A stretch of DNA of 64,000 nucleotides, taken from assembly GCF_044761665.1 (NCBI RefSeq), contig NZ_JBIWCW010000002.1, forward strand, positions 496,001 to 560,000. The letters are read 5' to 3'. How positions within the stretch are numbered: position 1 is the stretch's first letter; each line of letters starts with the position of its first letter. Position numbers and translations under genes: made by a program. The DNA is from Peribacillus sp044761665. Lineage in GTDB: Bacteria > Bacillota > Bacilli > Bacillales > DSM-1321. Of the stretch, positions 60,730 through 64,000 are shown one piece after another. Below the pieces are notes generated by a model. It was not told where the DNA came from and did not search any database. It saw nothing but the letters and a program-made list of their open reading frames with translations.

Positions 60730-62184
60730 ATGTCGAATAAGAAAAACCTTACAACTAGCTGGGGTGCTCCAGTTGGCGATAACCAAAATTCAATTACTGC
60801 TGGGTCACGTGGTCCAGTTCTTATACAAGATGTTCACTTATTAGAGAAACTGGCTCATTTTAATCGTGAACGCGTTCCAGAACGTGTCGTTCATGCTAAA
60901 GGCGGCGGGGCATTTGGTACTTTCACCGTGACAAATGATTTGTCAAAATATACAAAAGCCAAAGTGTTTAACGGCGTAGGGAAAGAAACGGATATGTTCA
61001 TCCGTTTTTCAACGGTAGCTGGGGAACTTGGTTCTGCTGATACATTACGTGATCCGCGTGGGTTTGCAGTCAAATTCTACACAGAAGAAGGAAACTACGA
61101 TATCGTTGGGAACAATACACCTGTATTCTTCATTCGAGATGCAATCAAATTCCCTGATTTCATACACACACAAAAAAGGGACCCTAGAACGCACTTGAAA
61201 AACCCGACGGCAGTATGGGATTTCTGGTCTCATTCACCAGAATCACTACACCAAGTAACTACATTAATGTCTGACCGTGGGATTCCAGCAACATGGCGCC
61301 ATATGCACGGTTTCGGAAGCCACACTTTCAAGTGGGTGAACGAAGAAGGACAAGCTGTCTGGGTGAAATACCACTTTAAAACAGAACAAGGCATTAAAAA
61401 CCTGGATGTGAACCTTGCTGCTAAACTTGCAGGTGAAAATCCGGATTACCATACGGAAGATCTTTTCAATGCGATTGAAAACGGTGACTTCCCAGCATGG
61501 AAATTATGTGTTCAAATCATGCCTTTGGAAGATGCGGATACTTACCGCTTTGACCCATTCGACGTGACTAAAGTCTGGTCGCAAAAAGATTACCCATTAA
61601 TTGAACTTGGACGAGTGGAATTGAACAGAAACCCTGACAACTATTTTGCTGAAGTAGAGCAAGCTACTTTCTCCCCAGGATCATTCGTGCCTGGCATTGA
61701 AGCTTCTCCAGATAAAATGCTTCAAGGTCGCCTATTTGCTTATGGCGATGCCCATCGTTACCGTGTGGGTGCAAACCACAACCTACTTCCGGTTAACCGT
61801 CCTAAATCGGAAGTGAATACGAATCAACGCGATGGCTTCATGCGTGCGGATGATAATGGAAAAGGTTCCGTCTATTACGAACCGAACAGCTTCGGTGGAG
61901 CAACGGAATCTCACGAAAACAAACTTACTCCGTTTGAAGTGTCTGGACAAGCTGCACAAGTTTCTTATGATCACCACGATCACTATACACAAGCGGGAGA
62001 CTTATACCGCCTGTTGAGCAAGGAAGAAAGAACACGTCTAGTAGAAACTGTCGTGGGTGCCATGAAACCGGTAGAATTAGAAGAAATCAAACTTCGCCAA
62101 ATCGGTCACTTCTACAAAGCAGATACAGAATACGGAACTCGTATTGCTGAAGGTCTTGGCTTGGCAGTACCACAAGAAGTATAA
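60730..62184 (+). CDS. katA: Haem catalase
   Basis: This is a 484-residue clade 3 monofunctional catalase that decomposes hydrogen peroxide. The active-site His lies in FNRERVPERVVHAKGGGAFG, the conserved Asn in GNNTPVFFIRD, and the haem-ligand Tyr in RLFAYGDAHRYR. GAAGAGGTGG precedes the ATG. Codon use is highly adapted. The upstream PerR-like box fits peroxide induction as for B. subtilis katA. Confidence 0.96.
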   Translation: MSNKKNLTTSWGAPVGDNQNSITAGSRGPVLIQDVHLLEKLAHFNRERVPERVVHAKGGGAFGTFTVTNDLSKYTKAKVFNGVGKETDMFIRFSTVAGELGSADTLRDPRGFAVKFYTEEGNYDIVGNNTPVFFIRDAIKFPDFIHTQKRDPRTHLKNPTAVWDFWSHSPESLHQVTTLMSDRGIPATWRHMHGFGSHTFKWVNEEGQAVWVKYHFKTEQGIKNLDVNLAAKLAGENPDYHTEDLFNAIENGDFPAWKLCVQIMPLEDADTYRFDPFDVTKVWSQKDYPLIELGRVELNRNPDNYFAEVEQATFSPGSFVPGIEASPDKMLQGRLFAYGDAHRYRVGANHNLLPVNRPKSEVNTNQRDGFMRADDNGKGSVYYEPNSFGGATESHENKLTPFEVSGQAAQVSYDHHDHYTQAGDLYRLLSKEERTRLVETVVGAMKPVELEEIKLRQIGHFYKADTEYGTRIAEGLGLAVPQEV

Positions 62185-62206
62185 GAGGTAGGCATGAAAT
62201 CACCTG

Positions 62207-62247
62207 AGCAGGCATTCATTAATTCAATGAATGCCTGCTATTTTTTT
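62207..62247 (+). terminator. Terminator of katA
   Basis: AGCAGGCATTCATT pairs with AATGAATGCCTGCT, followed by seven T. Confidence 0.9.
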
Positions 62248-62298
62248 GGGTAATCTCCTGAAGAGATAGGGAATCTGGAAAATAAATAGGTGCATACG

Positions 62299-62337
62299 AA
62301 AAAGCTCTTCTCTGATATTTCAGAGGAAGAGCTTTTA
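62299..62337. repeat. Inverted repeat downstream of katA
   Basis: AAAAGCTCTTC and GGAAGAGCTTTT enclose a loop that contains TCTGA/TCAGA as inner stem. It looks like an orphan terminator in either direction, but no gene abuts it. The remaining gap to 62820 has no supported gene. Confidence 0.6.
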
Positions 62338-62593
62338 GTCTTATAAACTATTAGACTAGAAAAGATGAGGGCTACCTGCAAAGACGAGGGCAGATGTAGA
62401 TTTCCCTTATCAATGACTATGTACGGTGTTCAAATCTTAAAAGTAACTCTTATGACTCGTAAAAAGCCCTTATCTTAAGGAGTGCTAATAGTTGTGCGTT
62501 AAAGCGATTACTCCTTTTAACGCTAGTATGGGCCCCACCTACGCCACATACTTTGACGGCCACGCATGCCATCCAACCTAATTTCATTATAAT

Positions 62594-62607
62594 GGAAAGC
62601 GCTTACA
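62594..62607. promoter_or_regulatory. cre-like site in the katA-purT gap
   Basis: GGAAAGCGCTTACA fits the CcpA cre pattern at 13 of 14 positions. It lies 300 bases upstream of purT, too far to link with confidence to that gene. Confidence 0.35.
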
Positions 62608-62822
62608 TCTACAAAAGGTATCGTAATGCAAATTTCGACATGTGGAAAATAATACGCCTCCATTCATATCAGTTGGTTGTCCATGCCAATGAAGATAGTG
62701 GCTGAGGTTGTTCACCATACCTGATTCCCACCCTTTTTAATAGTTCCCTCACCATTCATCCCTTTTATGTAAAAACAGAAAAAAATACTTGTAAACGTAA
62801 TTTTAGCTAATAAATTTAATTA

Positions 62823-62869
62823 AAAGACGAATAAATATTTGTTTTTATTGTGTTATAGTTCGTATATAA
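62823..62869. promoter_or_regulatory. Paired PurR-like boxes before purT
   Basis: CGAA (62828-62831) and the inverted TTCG (62859-62862) lie in AT-rich contexts; the second, read as ATATACGAACTAT on the other strand, closely fits the PurBox. The 27 bases between them are two or three more than usual. TATAAT at 62865 is a likely -10. Confidence 0.45.
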
Positions 62870-62903
62870 TGATTTTGAACACATGGAGGGGGAGAAGCTG
62901 AAA

Positions 62904-64000
62904 ATGTATAAAACAAAGAAGGTATTATTATTGGGTTCAGGTGAATTAGGCAAGGAAGTCATTTTGGAAGCACAGCGGCTTGGTGTGGAGACCATTGCTG
63001 TAGACCGGTATGAACACGCACCAGCCATGCAAGTGGCCCATCGAAGTTATGTGATTGATATGCTTGACACGAAGCAGCTTAGGGAAATCGTTGAAAAAGA
63101 ACAACCTGATTTAATCGTTCCCGAAATCGAGGCTATTGCTACTTCTGAATTGGTTAAGTTGGAGGAAGAAGGGTTCTCGGTCATTCCAACAGCAAGAGCG
63201 GCTAAGTTGACGATGGATCGTGAAGGAATTAGAAGGTTGGCATCTGAAACGTTAAAGCTACCAACGGCTGCATATCGATTTGCTAATACATATGAAGAGT
63301 TTATTCATTCCGCAAAAGCTATTGGTTTTCCTAATGTCGTTAAACCGCTGATGAGCTCTTCTGGAAAAGGGCAAAGTGTCTGCCGAACGGAAGAGGACTT
63401 AGAGAAGTGCTGGCAAATGGCGATGGAAGGCGGCCGGGTCCAAAATGGTAGAGTGATCATCGAGGAATTTATTCGCTTTGATTCGGAAATTACGTTGCTA
63501 ACTGTCCGTGCCGTGAATGGAACGATGTTTTGTGCACCAATCGGTCATGTCCAGCAGGGCGGGGACTATATAGAATCTTGGCAGCCACATGCTATGACAG
63601 AAGGACAAATCATTGAAGCAAAAAGGATTGCCAAGAAGATTACAGATGAACTTGGGGGATATGGTTTATTTGGAGTGGAGTTGTTCTTATCAGGGGATAA
63701 AGTCTATTTCAGTGAAGTGTCACCACGTCCGCATGATACAGGGTTAGTGACATTGGTCACCCAAAATTTATCCGAATTTGCCCTGCATGTTCGAGCGATT
63801 TTAGGATTCCCGATTCCTGAAATCTCATTAATTACACCTGGAGCAAGCCGTCCCTTGAAAGCACCTGTTGAGTTATCGGAATATTCTATAGTCGGGGTGG
63901 ATCAAGCCTTGGCTCAGCCGAATACGCAGGTGCGCGTTTTCGGAAAGCCAGTCACGAAGGTTGGCAGAAGGGTAGCTGTGGCATTATCGGCAGCTGATTC
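62904..64000 (+). CDS. purT: Formate-dependent phosphoribosylglycinamide formyltransferase, N-terminal part
   Basis: This is an ATP-grasp enzyme of purine synthesis that formylates GAR using formate and ATP. The first 365 residues are visible; the gene runs off the right edge. LLLGSGELGKEVILEAQRLG forms the N-terminal fold, VVKPLMSSSGKGQS the ATP-grasp loop, and GVELFLSGDKVYFSEVSPRPHDTG the metal-binding part. GGAGGGGGAG before the ATG at 62904 gives a strong start. Confidence 0.95.
   Translation, partial: MYKTKKVLLLGSGELGKEVILEAQRLGVETIAVDRYEHAPAMQVAHRSYVIDMLDTKQLREIVEKEQPDLIVPEIEAIATSELVKLEEEGFSVIPTARAAKLTMDREGIRRLASETLKLPTAAYRFANTYEEFIHSAKAIGFPNVVKPLMSSSGKGQSVCRTEEDLEKCWQMAMEGGRVQNGRVIIEEFIRFDSEITLLTVRAVNGTMFCAPIGHVQQGGDYIESWQPHAMTEGQIIEAKRIAKKITDELGGYGLFGVELFLSGDKVYFSEVSPRPHDTGLVTLVTQNLSEFALHVRAILGFPIPEISLITPGASRPLKAPVELSEYSIVGVDQALAQPNTQVRVFGKPVTKVGRRVAVALSAAD

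Noticed and set aside
62560..62720. Short minus-strand frame of about 43 codons in the katA-purT gap
   Set aside because: It has no ribosome binding site and an improbable His/Cys-rich composition, so it is treated as chance.
62816..63028. 70-residue minus-strand frame across the purT start
   Set aside because: It covers the promoter and first codons of purT and has no supporting start signals.

Overview
The window reads as a chromosomal segment from a low-to-middle GC, endospore-forming Bacillaceae species, most like Peribacillus or the former Bacillus simplex group. That placement is an inference from gene content and order. Supporting evidence is strong AGGAGG-type ribosome binding sites, frequent TTG and GTG starts, an alpha/beta-type small acid-soluble spore protein, a SleL-type cortex lytic enzyme, KapB and KapD, and long stretches of gene order shared with the Bacillus subtilis yuf/yug region. 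No rRNA, tRNA, CRISPR array, complete insertion sequence or prophage was seen.

Region 1 (1-6.1 kb) holds the tail of an acetyltransferase gene, leucyl aminopeptidase pepA, an unknown gene, and a small unit that encodes a stand-alone GTP cyclohydrolase II, a RibD-type deaminase/reductase, a flavoprotein monooxygenase (broken by a one-base frameshift) and a HAD phosphatase. The unit has its own promoter and a dyad operator at the start site. It looks like a dedicated branch drawing on early riboflavin-pathway chemistry.

Region 2 (6.1-17.6 kb) holds a YuxO/MenI-like thioesterase, the complete seven-gene Mrp Na+/H+ antiporter operon on the minus strand, yufK, a SunI/YnzG-family gene, pbpD, kapD, kapB and ppiB. 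kinB, which accompanies kapB in B. subtilis, is absent.

Region 3 (17.6-36 kb) holds small membrane and stress proteins, a manganese catalase, a YteA-like protein and patB-yugE-yugF-alaR-alaT. It continues with an XRE regulator, a sodium symporter, yugI, yuzA, yugJ, pgi, a FlxA-like gene, yugN, yugO, sleL, an SASP gene and a glycerophosphodiesterase gene.

Region 4 (36-50 kb) is more mosaic. It has uppP, a SteT-like exchanger, an MFS transporter, a chemoreceptor with almost no external domain and an RsbR-like STAS protein. A possible recombinase remnant lies beside a GC-rich palindromic interspersed repeat. A penicillin-acylase family enzyme, a two-part SigO/RsoA-like sigma factor with divergent yvrJ, a double-GNAT protein and a DinB protein follow.

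Region 5 (50-64 kb) holds a BCCT betaine transporter, a large secreted YfkN-like nucleotidase, tspO, a GNAT gene, an amino acid permease, a secreted endonuclease I, yvlD, katA with a PerR-like box, and the start of purT with PurR-like half sites. Themes are ion and osmotic homeostasis (Mrp, YugO, BCCT), peroxide defence (two catalases), cell wall and spore functions, and nucleotide salvage or synthesis.
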